Assembly (NCBI GenBank): GCA_052115395.1
Contig: JBFRGO010000002.1
Direction: 5' to 3' (one strand)
DNA length: 64,000 nt
Source: Noviluteimonas sp052115395
GTDB lineage: Bacteria > Pseudomonadota > Gammaproteobacteria > Xanthomonadales > Xanthomonadaceae
Shown here: positions 24,919 to 35,784 of the stretch, in pieces
Layout of the letters: every line of letters starts with the position of its first letter
Numbering within the stretch: the stretch's first letter is position 1
The notes under the pieces: model-generated
Told to the model about the DNA's origin: nothing
Seen by the model: only the letters and a program-made list of their open reading frames with translations
The model's database searches: none
Made by a program: the position numbers and the translations under genes

Positions 24919-25877
24919 GCCGATTTGCCTTTCGCGGCGGCCGCGCGCTTGACCGGTGGCGGCGCGAGCTGCGCCATCGGCGTGAACAAGTCCGGCGGCA
25001 AGGTGCGGAAGATTTCGGCGAGGCGCCCGAGGAATTCGCCCATCGCCGAACTCTTGCGCCACACCATCGCGATCCTGCGGCTGGGCTGCGTGCCGCGGAA
25101 GGAGAGCAGATGGATGTCGTTGGAGCGCGCGACCGGCGGCTTCACCGCGAGCGTGGGCAGCAAGGTGACGCCGACATTCGCGGCGACCATCTGCCGGAGT
25201 GTCTCCAGGCTCGTCGCCTGGAAATCGCGCATTTCGCCTGCGCCGGCGAGTTGGCAGACATCCAGGGCTTGATCGCGCAGGCAATGGCCGTCTTCGAGCA
25301 GGAGCAGGCGTTCGTCGGCGAGATCCTTCAGCGACAGGTCGCTGCGCCTGGCGAGCTTGTGCGTTTCGGGAACGGCGAGCAGGAAGGGTTCTTCGAACAG
25401 GAACTCCACATGCAATTGATCGTCGTGGACCGGGAGTGCGAGCAGGCCGGCATCGAGGCGGCCGTCGCGCAGGCGCGAAAGGATGACGTCGCTCTTTTCC
25501 TCGACGAGCAGCAGTTCGAGGTTCGGAAAGCGCGCGCGGATGCGCGGCACGACGTGCGGCAACAGATAGGGCCCGAGTGTGGGGAACAGGCCCAGGCGCA
25601 CGGTGCCCGCTTCGGGGTCGCGGCTGCGGCGGGCGGCTTCGCGCATCTGTTCGACCTCGGCCACGATGCGGCGCGCGCGATCGGCGATGTCGCGGCCGGC
25701 GGGCGTGAGCATGACCTTGCGCGGCGCGCGCTCGACGAGCGAAACGCCCAGCTCTTCCTCCAGCTTGCGGATCTGCGTGGACAGGGTCGGCTGACTGACG
25801 AAGCTGGCTTCGGCCGCGCGGCCGAAGTGCTTGTGGTCGGCGAGGGCCACCAGATAACGCAGGTCGCGGAGATTCAT
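24915..25877 (-). CDS. oxyR: Hydrogen peroxide sensor and LysR-type regulator OxyR
   Basis: OxyR senses peroxide through a disulfide between two cysteines and activates antioxidant genes. The 320-residue protein has the LysR helix-turn-helix (HFGRAAEASFVSQPTLSTQIRKLE) and the redox cysteines at exactly 199 and 208, within GHCLRDQALDVC. The regulatory domain is otherwise complete. It is divergent from ahpC. Its start lies 7 nt after a TAGGCT hexamer that is covered by an OxyR-type operator, which suggests autorepression. The small membrane-anchored gene downstream overlaps its stop. Confidence 0.96.
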   Translation of the reverse strand: MNLRDLRYLVALADHKHFGRAAEASFVSQPTLSTQIRKLEEELGVSLVERAPRKVMLTPAGRDIADRARRIVAEVEQMREAARRSRDPEAGTVRLGLFPTLGPYLLPHVVPRIRARFPNLELLLVEEKSDVILSRLRDGRLDAGLLALPVHDDQLHVEFLFEEPFLLAVPETHKLARRSDLSLKDLADERLLLLEDGHCLRDQALDVCQLAGAGEMRDFQATSLETLRQMVAANVGVTLLPTLAVKPPVARSNDIHLLSFRGTQPSRRIAMVWRKSSAMGEFLGRLAEIFRTLPPDLFTPMAQLAPPPVKRAAAAKGKSA

Positions 25878-25882
25878 GAACG

Positions 25883-25919
25883 ATAGCCTATACCTATCGT
25901 CAACATCCAAACAATCGAC
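25883..25919. promoter_or_regulatory. Putative OxyR operator between oxyR and ahpC
   Basis: ATAG-N7-CTAT at 25883-25897 matches the OxyR half-operator. After the expected 7-bp spacing, a weak second half (ATCC-N7-CGAC) follows at 25905-25919. The site covers the oxyR -10-like hexamer TAGGCT (25885-25890, minus strand; it ends 7 nt before the oxyR ATG) and lies upstream of a possible ahpC -10 box (TATGAG, 25926-25931). It should repress oxyR and activate ahpC. Confidence 0.7.
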
Positions 25920-26025
25920 TTGCCGTATGAGACGACGAACGGCAGACTGCCTGTCTTCGCCGGGGGAACGCACCCGGCGGCCCCATGTTTCTCCCTTCCC
26001 CCTGTGCGATTAGGAGCACTCCTGC

Positions 26026-26562
26026 ATGTTGACCGTCGGCGACAAGTTCCCCCAGTTCAACCTCAAGGCCACCGTCTCGAACGACCTGAACAACGCGTTC
26101 GTCGACATCACCAACGACACGTACAAGGGCAAGTGGCTGGTCGTGTTCTTCTACCCGAAGGACTTCACTTTCGTGTGCCCGACCGAGATCACCGGCTTCG
26201 CCAAGCTCGACCAGGCCTTCAAGGATCGTGACGCGCAGCTGCTGACCGGTTCGACCGACAGCGAGTTCGTGCACCACGCCTGGCGCACGCACCACAAGGA
26301 TCTCAACAGCCTGCCGTTCCCGATGCTGGCCGACATCAAGCGCGAGCTGACCTCGGCGCTGGGCATCCTGGGTTCGGATGGCGTGGCGCAGCGCGCGACG
26401 TTCATCGTCGACCCGAACGGCGAAATCCAGTTCGTCTACGTGACCGCCGGTTCGGTCGGCCGCAACCCGGAAGAAGTGCTGCGCGTGCTCGACGCGCTGC
26501 AGACCGACGAGCTGTGCCCCTGCAACTGGAAGCAGGGCGAAGAAACGCTGAAGGTCGCCTGA
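26026..26562 (+). CDS. ahpC: Alkyl hydroperoxide reductase C (actinobacterial-type peroxiredoxin)
   Basis: This 178-residue peroxiredoxin reduces H2O2, organic peroxides and peroxynitrite. The peroxidatic Cys51 is in DFTFVCPTE, and two C-terminal cysteines, 164 and 166, lie in DELCPCNW. The C-terminal pattern matches mycobacterial AhpC (ELCACNW), which is recycled by AhpD, rather than enterobacterial AhpC recycled by AhpF. The ahpD gene follows downstream, and no ahpF is in the window. It is divergent from oxyR and presumably activated by it. A TTAGGAGC ribosome-binding site precedes the ATG. Confidence 0.95.
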   Translation: MLTVGDKFPQFNLKATVSNDLNNAFVDITNDTYKGKWLVVFFYPKDFTFVCPTEITGFAKLDQAFKDRDAQLLTGSTDSEFVHHAWRTHHKDLNSLPFPMLADIKRELTSALGILGSDGVAQRATFIVDPNGEIQFVYVTAGSVGRNPEEVLRVLDALQTDELCPCNWKQGEETLKVA

Positions 26563-26637
26563 GAAAGCGACACCCTTCGCCCCGCGCGCGCCGTGCCCCC
26601 TCGCGGCGTCTCCCTCCCCCGAAACGCGCGGGGCATT

Positions 26638-26662
26638 CGTGGCCGGGCATCCCCCGGCCACG
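26638..26662 (+). terminator. Hairpin between ahpC and ahpD
   Basis: A perfect 10-bp stem, CGTGGCCGGG with CCCGGCCACG and loop CATCC, is followed by TTCTT. It could terminate part of the ahpC transcripts or stabilise a processed ahpC mRNA, making ahpD expression lower than ahpC. It ends 19 nt before the ahpD start. Confidence 0.6.
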
Positions 26663-26681
26663 TTCTTATCGGAGCCATGCA

Positions 26682-27215
26682 ATGAACCTGCAGGACCTGC
26701 GCAACACGATCCCCGATTACGCCAAGGATCTGAAACTCAACCTCGACTCGGTGCTGAGCGAAACCGGCGCCGCCGGCCTGGACGCCAAGCGCATCCGCGT
26801 CATCGCGCTGGCCTGCGCGATCGCAGCGCGCCACCGCCCGCTGGTCGAAGCCATCGAAGCCTTCGCCGCCGAGCAGCTGTCGCCGGAAGAAATGAACGGC
26901 GCGCGTTCGGCCGCCGCGATCATGGCGATGAACAACATCTACTACCGCGCCACGCACCTGATCCACAACGACGAATACGGCACGATGCGCGCCGGCCTGC
27001 GCATGAACATCATGGCCAACCCCGGCGTCGACAAGATGACCTTCGAACTCGCCTCGCTCGCCGTGTCGGCCATCAACGGCTGCGGCGCGTGCCTGGATTC
27101 GCACGAACGCACGCTGCGCATGCACGACATCAGCGCCCAGGGCGTGCAGAGCGCGCTGAAGATCGCCGCGGTGGTGCACGCGGTTGCGGTGACGTTGGAG
27201 CAGTCTGAGCACTGA
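26682..27215 (+). CDS. ahpD: Alkylhydroperoxidase AhpD (AhpC-recycling)
   Basis: AhpD is the CxxC adaptor that reduces AhpC, taking electrons through lipoylated proteins in mycobacteria. The 177-residue all-helical protein has the catalytic set Glu122, Cys134, Cys137 and His141 in FELASLAVSAINGCGACLD and the following SHE, and also TMRAGLRMNIMANPGVDK. Length and motifs match Mycobacterium AhpD closely. A GGAG ribosome-binding site precedes the ATG at 26682. Its neighbour ahpC has the matching C-terminal cysteine pattern. Confidence 0.95.
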   Translation: MNLQDLRNTIPDYAKDLKLNLDSVLSETGAAGLDAKRIRVIALACAIAARHRPLVEAIEAFAAEQLSPEEMNGARSAAAIMAMNNIYYRATHLIHNDEYGTMRAGLRMNIMANPGVDKMTFELASLAVSAINGCGACLDSHERTLRMHDISAQGVQSALKIAAVVHAVAVTLEQSEH

Positions 27216-27258
27216 TCCACAGGATCGTGTTCTCAGAAATTTCTCCGTGATCCATTGA

Positions 27259-27281
27259 AGCCTCGGCGCAACGTCGAGGCT
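27259..27281 (+). terminator. Hairpin downstream of ahpD
   Basis: AGCCTCG pairs with CGAGGCT; with an internal G-U pair and two inner pairs the stem reaches about ten pairs, closed by CAA. There is no long T run. It plausibly ends the ahpC-ahpD transcript before the TonB receptor promoter region. Confidence 0.5.
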
Positions 27282-27380
27282 GTCTCCGCTGCCTGCGGAA
27301 CATTTCGAAACGTAACTTCCGGTAACCGTTAAGAGGGTCTTAACCCTCGCGGTTTCATCTATGACCGGAGTACGCAAGGA

Positions 27381-30300
27381 ATGAATCAACGTCATCCCGT
27401 TTCCCGCCGCGCCTTGTCGCGCCGGTTCCAGCGCACGGCGCTCGCCGCTGCCCTGAGCTTCTGCTTCGCGACGAACGTCCACGCACAAAGTTCGGTGGGT
27501 TCGATCTTCGGCGACACCGGCGCAAACGCGTCCGTCCAGATCGAGAACGTCGATACCGGCACGCGTCGCGAGATCACCGCCGATGCCGCGGGTCGCTTCA
27601 CCTTTCCGCAGCTTGCGCCCGGCCGTTACCGCGTCGTCTCCGAAGGCTCGACCAAGGACGTGCAGGTCAAGGTTGGCACCGGTAGCGAGGTCGATTTCAC
27701 GCGCGCAGCCAACGAACTGGCGACCGTTGTGGTGGAAGGTGCGAGCACGTTCAATCCCGTCGACGTCTCGTCGGTGGAATCCACGACGGTCTTCACCGCC
27801 GCGCAGCTCGAACAACTTCCCATCGCGCGCAGCGTGACCAGCGTTGCGTTGCTGGCGCCCGGCACCGTGCGCGGCGACACCGGGCTGGGCAACGGTAACC
27901 TCGCGTCCTTCGGCGGGTCTTCGGTTGCGGAGAACGGGTACTACATCAACGGCTTCGACGTCACCAATATCCGCAACTTCCTGTCGTTCGCCGAATTGCC
28001 GTTCGACGCGATCGCCGAACAGCAGGTCAAGACGGGTGGCTACGGCGCCGAATACGGTCGGTCCCTCGGTGGCGTGATCGGCTTGGTCACCAAGCGCGGC
28101 ACGAACGAATGGAAAAGCGGGGCAAGCGTGTATTGGCGCCCGGGCTCACTGACCGAGAACGGCACCGACGTGCTGAGCCGGGATCCCGCGCGCATCGGCA
28201 CCAACGATCCGCTGTACGTCTATCGCTCCGACAACACGTCCGACCGCTTGAGCTACAACGTCTGGGGCGGCGGCGCGCTGATCAAGGACAAGCTTTTCAT
28301 GTTTGGCCTGGTCGAAGGCCAGGACGACACCGATGACATCTACGGCAGGGACATCAGCGAACATCGCGCAAACAACTCGCCGAGCGCGTTGCTCAAGCTC
28401 GACTGGAACATCACCGACAACCACCTCGTCGAATTCACCGGCATCTACAACAAGTCCGAGCAAACCACGCACCACTACGCCAATCCCACCGGGGTGCTGA
28501 ACTCGGGCCAGCACGGCACCTTCCTCAACACCTCCACGCTGGAAAACGGTGGCGAGGTCTACATCGCGAAGTACACCGGCTATCTCACCGATTCGTTCAC
28601 CGTGTCCGCGCAGTACGGGTACCTCAACAACGTCAACAACTTCCAGTCGGAGTTGCCCGGCGCCGACTGCCCGGCGATCTACGACAGCCGGGCACCCGGC
28701 CTGCCGCTCAGGAAGGTGGGGTGCTGGACCGAAGCGCAGTTCACGGTTCGCGACGCCGCCTTCGGCGGCCGGCCGGACGAGGACACCCGCAATGCCTGGC
28801 GCATCGACGCAGAATGGCAGGCGGGCGACCATCGCGTGCGTTTCGGCCTGGACCATGAAAAGTTCGAGTCGACCCACGCCGGTACCACCTACAGCGGTGG
28901 CAACTACTACCGTTATTTCCGCGCCTCCGACATCTTCGGCGCGGGCGCGACCGGCGACGTCGTCCGTCATCGCACGACGTATTCCGAAAGCGGGGCCTAC
29001 AACGTCGTAAACAACGCGGCGTACGTGGAAGACAACTGGCAGGTCACCGACAAGTGGATGATCTACGCCGGCCTGCGCGCGGAAACGTTCGAGAACAACA
29101 ACGCGCAAGGTCAGACGTTCATCGAATCGGACACCTTGTTCGCGCCGCGCCTTGGCTTTTCGTGGGACGTCCTCGGCGATTCGAGCTTCAAGGTCTTCGG
29201 CAACGCGGGCCGGTATTACATCCCGGTGGCGAGCAACACCAATATCCGCGCTTCGGCGACCGAATACTCGACGGAAACCTGGTACGTGCTCGATGGCGTG
29301 AACGGCGATGGCACGCCGATCATCGGTTCCGTGGTGAGGCCGACCGCCGTCAACGGCGCACTGACCCCACCAGACCCGCGTACCGTGGCGGCGACGAACC
29401 TGGACCCGATGTACCAGGACGAATACATCCTCGGTTTCCAGAAGCAGCTCACGCCGAACTGGATGCTGGGCATGCGCGCGATCCACCGCGACGTCAAGGC
29501 GGGCATGGACGATATCTGCTCGAAAAACGGCTTCAACCAATGGGCGGCGGACAATGGTTTCGACCCGGCCTTCGCAGCGGACGGCCTGGGCATCGACATG
29601 GCGAACTGCTTCATCGCCAACCCGGGCAAGGACGTCTCGATTGCGCTGGATCCGACGAACTCGGGCACGCTCCAGGTCTACACCGTACCGGCGCATTACC
29701 TCGGCCTGCCCGAATACCAGCGGACCTACAACGCGGTCGAATTCTTCTGGGAGCGCTCGAAGGCCGATAACTGGTACATGCAGGGCTCCTATACGTTCGC
29801 GAAAAGCCGCGGCAACGCCGAGGGTTACGTCAACTCGACGCTCGAGCAGGAAGACGCGGGCCTGACGCAGGACTTCGACTTCGCGGCCTTCGAGCAGGGC
29901 GCCTACGGCTACCTGCCGAACGATCGCCGGCACTCGCTGAAGTTGTTCGGTTCCTACGACCTGAGCGACCAATGGGTGGTGAGCGCGAATCTGCTGATCC
30001 AGTCGGGCCGCCCGGTGAGCTGTTACGGGTTCATCCCCACCGAGGCCCTCAACATCGGGGCGCCCGACGAGGGCACGCTCGGCCTGTACAGCGCATCGAG
30101 TTTCTATTGCCCCGACGCGAACGGCCAGTTCGCGGTCCCTGATGCCGGCGCGGATGGCGTCGCCGGTACGGCCGATGATTTCGAACGTCGCTATCGCCTC
30201 GGCAATCGCGGTGACCAGGGGCGCACCCCGTGGACACAAACGCTCGACCTGGGTGTGTCCTACACGCCGACATGGGCGCAGAAGAAGCTGACGCTGCAGA

Positions 30301-30458
30301 TGACCGTGTTGAACGTCCTGAATGCACAGACGGCGACGGAATGGAATGAAACATCGCAAACCACGCGCCTGGATGCCGCGACACGTCCGGACTACCTCAA
30401 CGATGTGAATTACCAGACGCCGCGGTCGGTGGAGTTCGTGGCGCGTTACCGCTTCTGA
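27381..30458 (+). CDS. Oar-like TonB-dependent outer-membrane receptor
   Basis: The 1025-residue protein has a signal peptide (about 1-36), an N-terminal carboxypeptidase-regulatory-like beta-sandwich (about 38-110; SIFGDTGANASVQIENVDTG), a plug domain (about 120-240) and a 22-strand-type barrel ending in VARYRF. The plug segment VKTGGYGAEYGRSLGGVI is typical of Oar/OmpA-related TonB receptors common in Xanthomonadaceae. The ligand is unknown. A hairpin terminator follows, and the next gene encodes a secreted aminopeptidase, so peptide-related substrates are possible but unproven. The gene stands alone between its own promoter region and terminator. Confidence 0.92.
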   Translation: MNQRHPVSRRALSRRFQRTALAAALSFCFATNVHAQSSVGSIFGDTGANASVQIENVDTGTRREITADAAGRFTFPQLAPGRYRVVSEGSTKDVQVKVGTGSEVDFTRAANELATVVVEGASTFNPVDVSSVESTTVFTAAQLEQLPIARSVTSVALLAPGTVRGDTGLGNGNLASFGGSSVAENGYYINGFDVTNIRNFLSFAELPFDAIAEQQVKTGGYGAEYGRSLGGVIGLVTKRGTNEWKSGASVYWRPGSLTENGTDVLSRDPARIGTNDPLYVYRSDNTSDRLSYNVWGGGALIKDKLFMFGLVEGQDDTDDIYGRDISEHRANNSPSALLKLDWNITDNHLVEFTGIYNKSEQTTHHYANPTGVLNSGQHGTFLNTSTLENGGEVYIAKYTGYLTDSFTVSAQYGYLNNVNNFQSELPGADCPAIYDSRAPGLPLRKVGCWTEAQFTVRDAAFGGRPDEDTRNAWRIDAEWQAGDHRVRFGLDHEKFESTHAGTTYSGGNYYRYFRASDIFGAGATGDVVRHRTTYSESGAYNVVNNAAYVEDNWQVTDKWMIYAGLRAETFENNNAQGQTFIESDTLFAPRLGFSWDVLGDSSFKVFGNAGRYYIPVASNTNIRASATEYSTETWYVLDGVNGDGTPIIGSVVRPTAVNGALTPPDPRTVAATNLDPMYQDEYILGFQKQLTPNWMLGMRAIHRDVKAGMDDICSKNGFNQWAADNGFDPAFAADGLGIDMANCFIANPGKDVSIALDPTNSGTLQVYTVPAHYLGLPEYQRTYNAVEFFWERSKADNWYMQGSYTFAKSRGNAEGYVNSTLEQEDAGLTQDFDFAAFEQGAYGYLPNDRRHSLKLFGSYDLSDQWVVSANLLIQSGRPVSCYGFIPTEALNIGAPDEGTLGLYSASSFYCPDANGQFAVPDAGADGVAGTADDFERRYRLGNRGDQGRTPWTQTLDLGVSYTPTWAQKKLTLQMTVLNVLNAQTATEWNETSQTTRLDAATRPDYLNDVNYQTPRSVEFVARYRF

Positions 30459-30459
30459 T

Positions 30460-30506
30460 CACCCCGGAGGGCGGCCGCGGCTGCGGTCGCCCTCCAATGC
30501 GGGGTG
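30460..30506 (+). terminator. Terminator after the TonB-dependent receptor
   Basis: An outer stem CACCCC/GGGGTG encloses GGAGGGCG paired with CGCCCTCC. It begins right after the receptor stop codon. No extended T run follows, so its strength is uncertain. Confidence 0.6.
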
Positions 30507-30591
30507 AGTCACGTTCACTAGGACTTTCGTCATGGGTCCTTGCGGGGACCCCGACGTACTCTCGGCGGCTTCGCCCCTGGAGCTTCAATCC

Positions 30592-33288
<2,697 letters not shown>

Positions 33289-33303
33289 GGAAGGCACGCG
33301 CGG

Positions 33304-33337
33304 CATGGGGCGCATCTTGGTTAGGATGCGCCCCATG
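33304..33337 (+). promoter_or_regulatory. Hairpin that contains the prmC start codon
   Basis: CATGGGGCGCATC (33304-33316) and GATGCGCCCCATG (33325-33337) form a perfect 13-bp stem around TTGGTTAG. The ATG of prmC is inside the right arm, and a TAGGAT -10-like hexamer (33322-33327) ends 7 nt before it. In transcripts reading through from the aminopeptidase gene the start codon would be paired; a message starting at this hexamer would lack the left arm. Confidence 0.75.
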
Positions 33338-34183
33338 GCCGATTCTTCCCCCGTTCGCGTCGACGACCTGCTGAAGGACGCGCGCGCGAAGGTGGAACAC
33401 GCCGACGCCGAATGGCTGCTCGCCTTCGTACTCGGCAAATCGCGCAGCTGGTTGTACGCACGCGGCGACGATCCCGTCGCCGACGATGCCGCGCAACGCT
33501 ACGCCTCGCTACTCGCACGGCGCATCGCCGGCGAACCGCTCGCCTATCTCACCGGTCGCAAGGGCTTCTGGCGTTTCGAACTCCAGGTCACGCCCGATAC
33601 GTTGGTGCCGCGCCCGGAAACCGAACTGCTCGTCGAACTCGCCCTCGCGCATCTTTCCCGCGAAGACGTCGTGCGCGTCGCCGACCTGGGCACCGGCAGC
33701 GGCGCGATCGCGCTGGCCATCGCCTACGAACGCCCGCGCGCGGAAATCATCGCCGTCGACGACAGCGCCGCCGCGCTCGAAGTCGCGCAATCCAACGCAC
33801 GCGCATTGCGCCTGACCAACGTGGAGTTCCGCAACGGCCACTGGTGCGAGCCGCTGGGCGATGGGTTGTTCGACGCCATCGCGAGCAATCCGCCGTACAT
33901 CGCGCTGGGCGACCTGCACCTGGATGCGTTGCGCTATGAACCGGCATCCGCACTGTCCTCGGGCCACGACGGGCTCGATGCGATCCGCGACATCGTGCGC
34001 ACCGCGCCCGCACACCTCAAGCCCGGCGGTGCGTTGCTCATCGAACACGGCCGTGACCAGGGCGCCGCCGTACGTGCGTTGTTCACGCAAGCGGGCTTGA
34101 TCGACATCGACACGGGCCTGGACATGGAACGCCGCGAACGCGTGACCAGCGGCATCAAACCCGGCGGACCATCGCTGGGCTAG
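33335..34183 (+). CDS. prmC: Peptide chain release factor N5-glutamine methyltransferase
   Basis: PrmC methylates the glutamine of the GGQ motif in release factors; its substrate PrfA is encoded at 54254. The roughly 282-residue protein has an N-terminal helical domain, SAM motif VADLGTGSGAIALAIA, and the catalytic NPPYIALGD motif. The start at 33335 gives the conserved N-terminus; an in-frame ATG at 33305 would add ten residues inside the hairpin. Unlike in E. coli, the gene is not next to prfA but follows the aminopeptidase gene. Confidence 0.95.
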   Translation: MADSSPVRVDDLLKDARAKVEHADAEWLLAFVLGKSRSWLYARGDDPVADDAAQRYASLLARRIAGEPLAYLTGRKGFWRFELQVTPDTLVPRPETELLVELALAHLSREDVVRVADLGTGSGAIALAIAYERPRAEIIAVDDSAAALEVAQSNARALRLTNVEFRNGHWCEPLGDGLFDAIASNPPYIALGDLHLDALRYEPASALSSGHDGLDAIRDIVRTAPAHLKPGGALLIEHGRDQGAAVRALFTQAGLIDIDTGLDMERRERVTSGIKPGGPSLG

Positions 34184-34227
34184 ACTCCCGGACTCAGGTG
34201 GATTTTGCCCAGCGGCGGAGGCCGATC

Positions 34228-35172
34228 ATGTTGCGCGAACTGTATCCCGACCTCCAGCCGTTCGACACCGGCACGCTGAAGCTCGACGCGCGCCACACGA
34301 TGTACTACGAACAGTGCGGCAATCCCGACGGCAAGCCCGTCGTGATGTTGCACGGCGGGCCGGGCGGCGGTTGCAGCGACAAGATGCGCCGCTTCCACGA
34401 TCCGAAGAAATATCGAGTCGTGTTGTACGACCAGCGCGGCAGCGGGCGTTCGACGCCGCACGCGGATTTGGTCGACAACACGACCTGGCACCTGGTCGCC
34501 GACATCGAAACGCTGCGCGAGAAATTGCGGATCGATCGCTGGCAGGTGTTCGGTGGCTCGTGGGGCTCGACGCTCGCGCTGGCCTACGCCGAAAAACATC
34601 CCGAGCGCGTGACCGAGCTGGTGCTGCGCGGCATCTTCATGCTGCGCCGCTGGGAGCTGGAGTGGTTCTACCAGGACGGCGCCTCGCGCCTGTTCCCCGA
34701 TGTGTGGGAACACTACCTGGCGGCGATTCCGCCGGTGGAACGGCACGACATGATGAGCGCCTACCACCGTCGCCTGACGAGTCCGGACGAGGCGACGCGC
34801 CTGGCCGCGGCGCGCGCGTGGAGCGTGTGGGAAGGCGCGACGAGTTTCCTGCGCATGGATCCGGATTTCATCAGCGGCCACGACGAGCCGGAATTCGCGC
34901 TGGCCTTCGCGCGCATCGAAAACCATTACTTCGTCAACGGCGGGTTCTTCGAAGAAGAGAACCAGTTGCTGCGCGACGTGCACCGCATCGCCTCGATCCC
35001 GGGCGTCATCGTCCACGGCCGTTACGACGTGGTGTGCCCGATCAAGAGCGCGTGGGAACTCAAGCAGGCGTGGCCGGGCGCGGAGCTGGTGATCACGCCG
35101 ACCTCGGGCCATTCGGCCTTCGAACCGGAGAACACCGACGCGCTGGTGCGCGCGACGGACAAGTTCGCGTAG
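34228..35172 (+). CDS. pip: Proline iminopeptidase
   Basis: This 314-residue alpha/beta-hydrolase removes N-terminal proline from peptides (family S33). The nucleophile is Ser111 in FGGSWGSTLALAYAEKHP, and the oxyanion segment is MLHGGPGGGCSD. The catalytic acid and histidine fall in HGRYDVVCP and TSGHSAFEPE. A GGAGG ribosome-binding site supports the ATG at 34228. It follows prmC by 44 bp, with a TAGACT hexamer in between, and ends in a strong terminator. With the nearby M1 aminopeptidase it fits peptide utilisation. Confidence 0.95.
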   Translation: MLRELYPDLQPFDTGTLKLDARHTMYYEQCGNPDGKPVVMLHGGPGGGCSDKMRRFHDPKKYRVVLYDQRGSGRSTPHADLVDNTTWHLVADIETLREKLRIDRWQVFGGSWGSTLALAYAEKHPERVTELVLRGIFMLRRWELEWFYQDGASRLFPDVWEHYLAAIPPVERHDMMSAYHRRLTSPDEATRLAAARAWSVWEGATSFLRMDPDFISGHDEPEFALAFARIENHYFVNGGFFEEENQLLRDVHRIASIPGVIVHGRYDVVCPIKSAWELKQAWPGAELVITPTSGHSAFEPENTDALVRATDKFA

Positions 35173-35176
35173 TGCT

Positions 35177-35202
35177 CCCTCCCCTGCGAAGGCAGGGGAG
35201 GG
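35177..35202. terminator. Strong hairpin after pip
   Basis: A perfect 11-bp stem, CCCTCCCCTGC with GCAGGGGAGGG, is closed by GAAG. It lies between the convergent pip and Nudix genes and can serve both, although no long T run follows on the plus strand. Confidence 0.7.
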
Positions 35203-35214
35203 CTGGGGAGGGGT

Positions 35215-35772
35215 TCAGTCAGGTCGCAACGTGCCGTCAGGATTTCTTTCGAGCATCCAAAGCCCCGCCCACAACTTCAGATCAAGTTCAAAACCTTCGC
35301 GCGATTTCTGCATCAGCCACGCCGCGGCATTCACCCGCGGCACGGCGTGCACGATGATGTCTTCACCGTCGACGCCACCGCCCGGGCCCGTGCGCACCAG
35401 GCCTTCGGCCCGCACGAACGCGATGCGCTCGTTGCTCATGCCCGCCGAGGTCGGCCCGACCAGCAACACTTCGACACGTGAAGGGCGCCAACCGGTTTCT
35501 TCTTCGAGTTCGCGCGTGGCCGCCATTTCCAGCGTGTCCTCGCCCGACTGATCGCCGACCAGGCCGGCCGGCATCTCGATCGTCTTCGAACCCAGGGGCA
35601 CGCGGTATTGCTCGACGAACAACACTTCGTCGTCGGGCGTGGCCGCGACGATGATCACCGCCATGCCCTCGCCGTGCGTGCGCTCGCACGATTCCCAATG
35701 GCCGCGCTTCACCAGGCGCAGCCACTGGCCTTCGCAAAGGGTCGTTTTTTCGTCGGTCGTCGGGCGGTCCAT
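35215..35772 (-). CDS. Nudix hydrolase (ADP-ribose pyrophosphatase-like)
   Basis: The 185-residue protein hydrolyses nucleoside-diphosphate derivatives. The Nudix box is complete (G-x5-E-x7-REUxEExGU), reading GDQSGEDTLEMAATRELEEE and ending TGWR. The surrounding segments (VEQYRVPLGSKTIEMPAGLV before it) match the ADP-ribose pyrophosphatase NudF/NudE branch. There is no signal peptide. The start has a TAGCAT hexamer 6 nt upstream and no Shine-Dalgarno sequence, suggesting a leaderless message. Confidence 0.9.
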   Translation of the reverse strand: MDRPTTDEKTTLCEGQWLRLVKRGHWESCERTHGEGMAVIIVAATPDDEVLFVEQYRVPLGSKTIEMPAGLVGDQSGEDTLEMAATRELEEETGWRPSRVEVLLVGPTSAGMSNERIAFVRAEGLVRTGPGGGVDGEDIIVHAVPRVNAAAWLMQKSREGFELDLKLWAGLWMLERNPDGTLRPD

Positions 35773-35778
35773 GCCCCG

Positions 35779-35784
35779 ATGCTA
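35779..35784 (-). promoter_or_regulatory. -10-like hexamer 6 nt before the Nudix ATG
   Basis: On the minus strand TAGCAT ends 6 nt before the ATG. The sequence between them (CGGGGC) carries no ribosome-binding site. Confidence 0.45.

Noticed and set aside
33305..33334. Alternative prmC start at 33305 adding ten residues
   Set aside because: The extension lies wholly in the hairpin and is not like PrmC N-termini; the ATG at 33335 fits the -10 box and the conserved start better.
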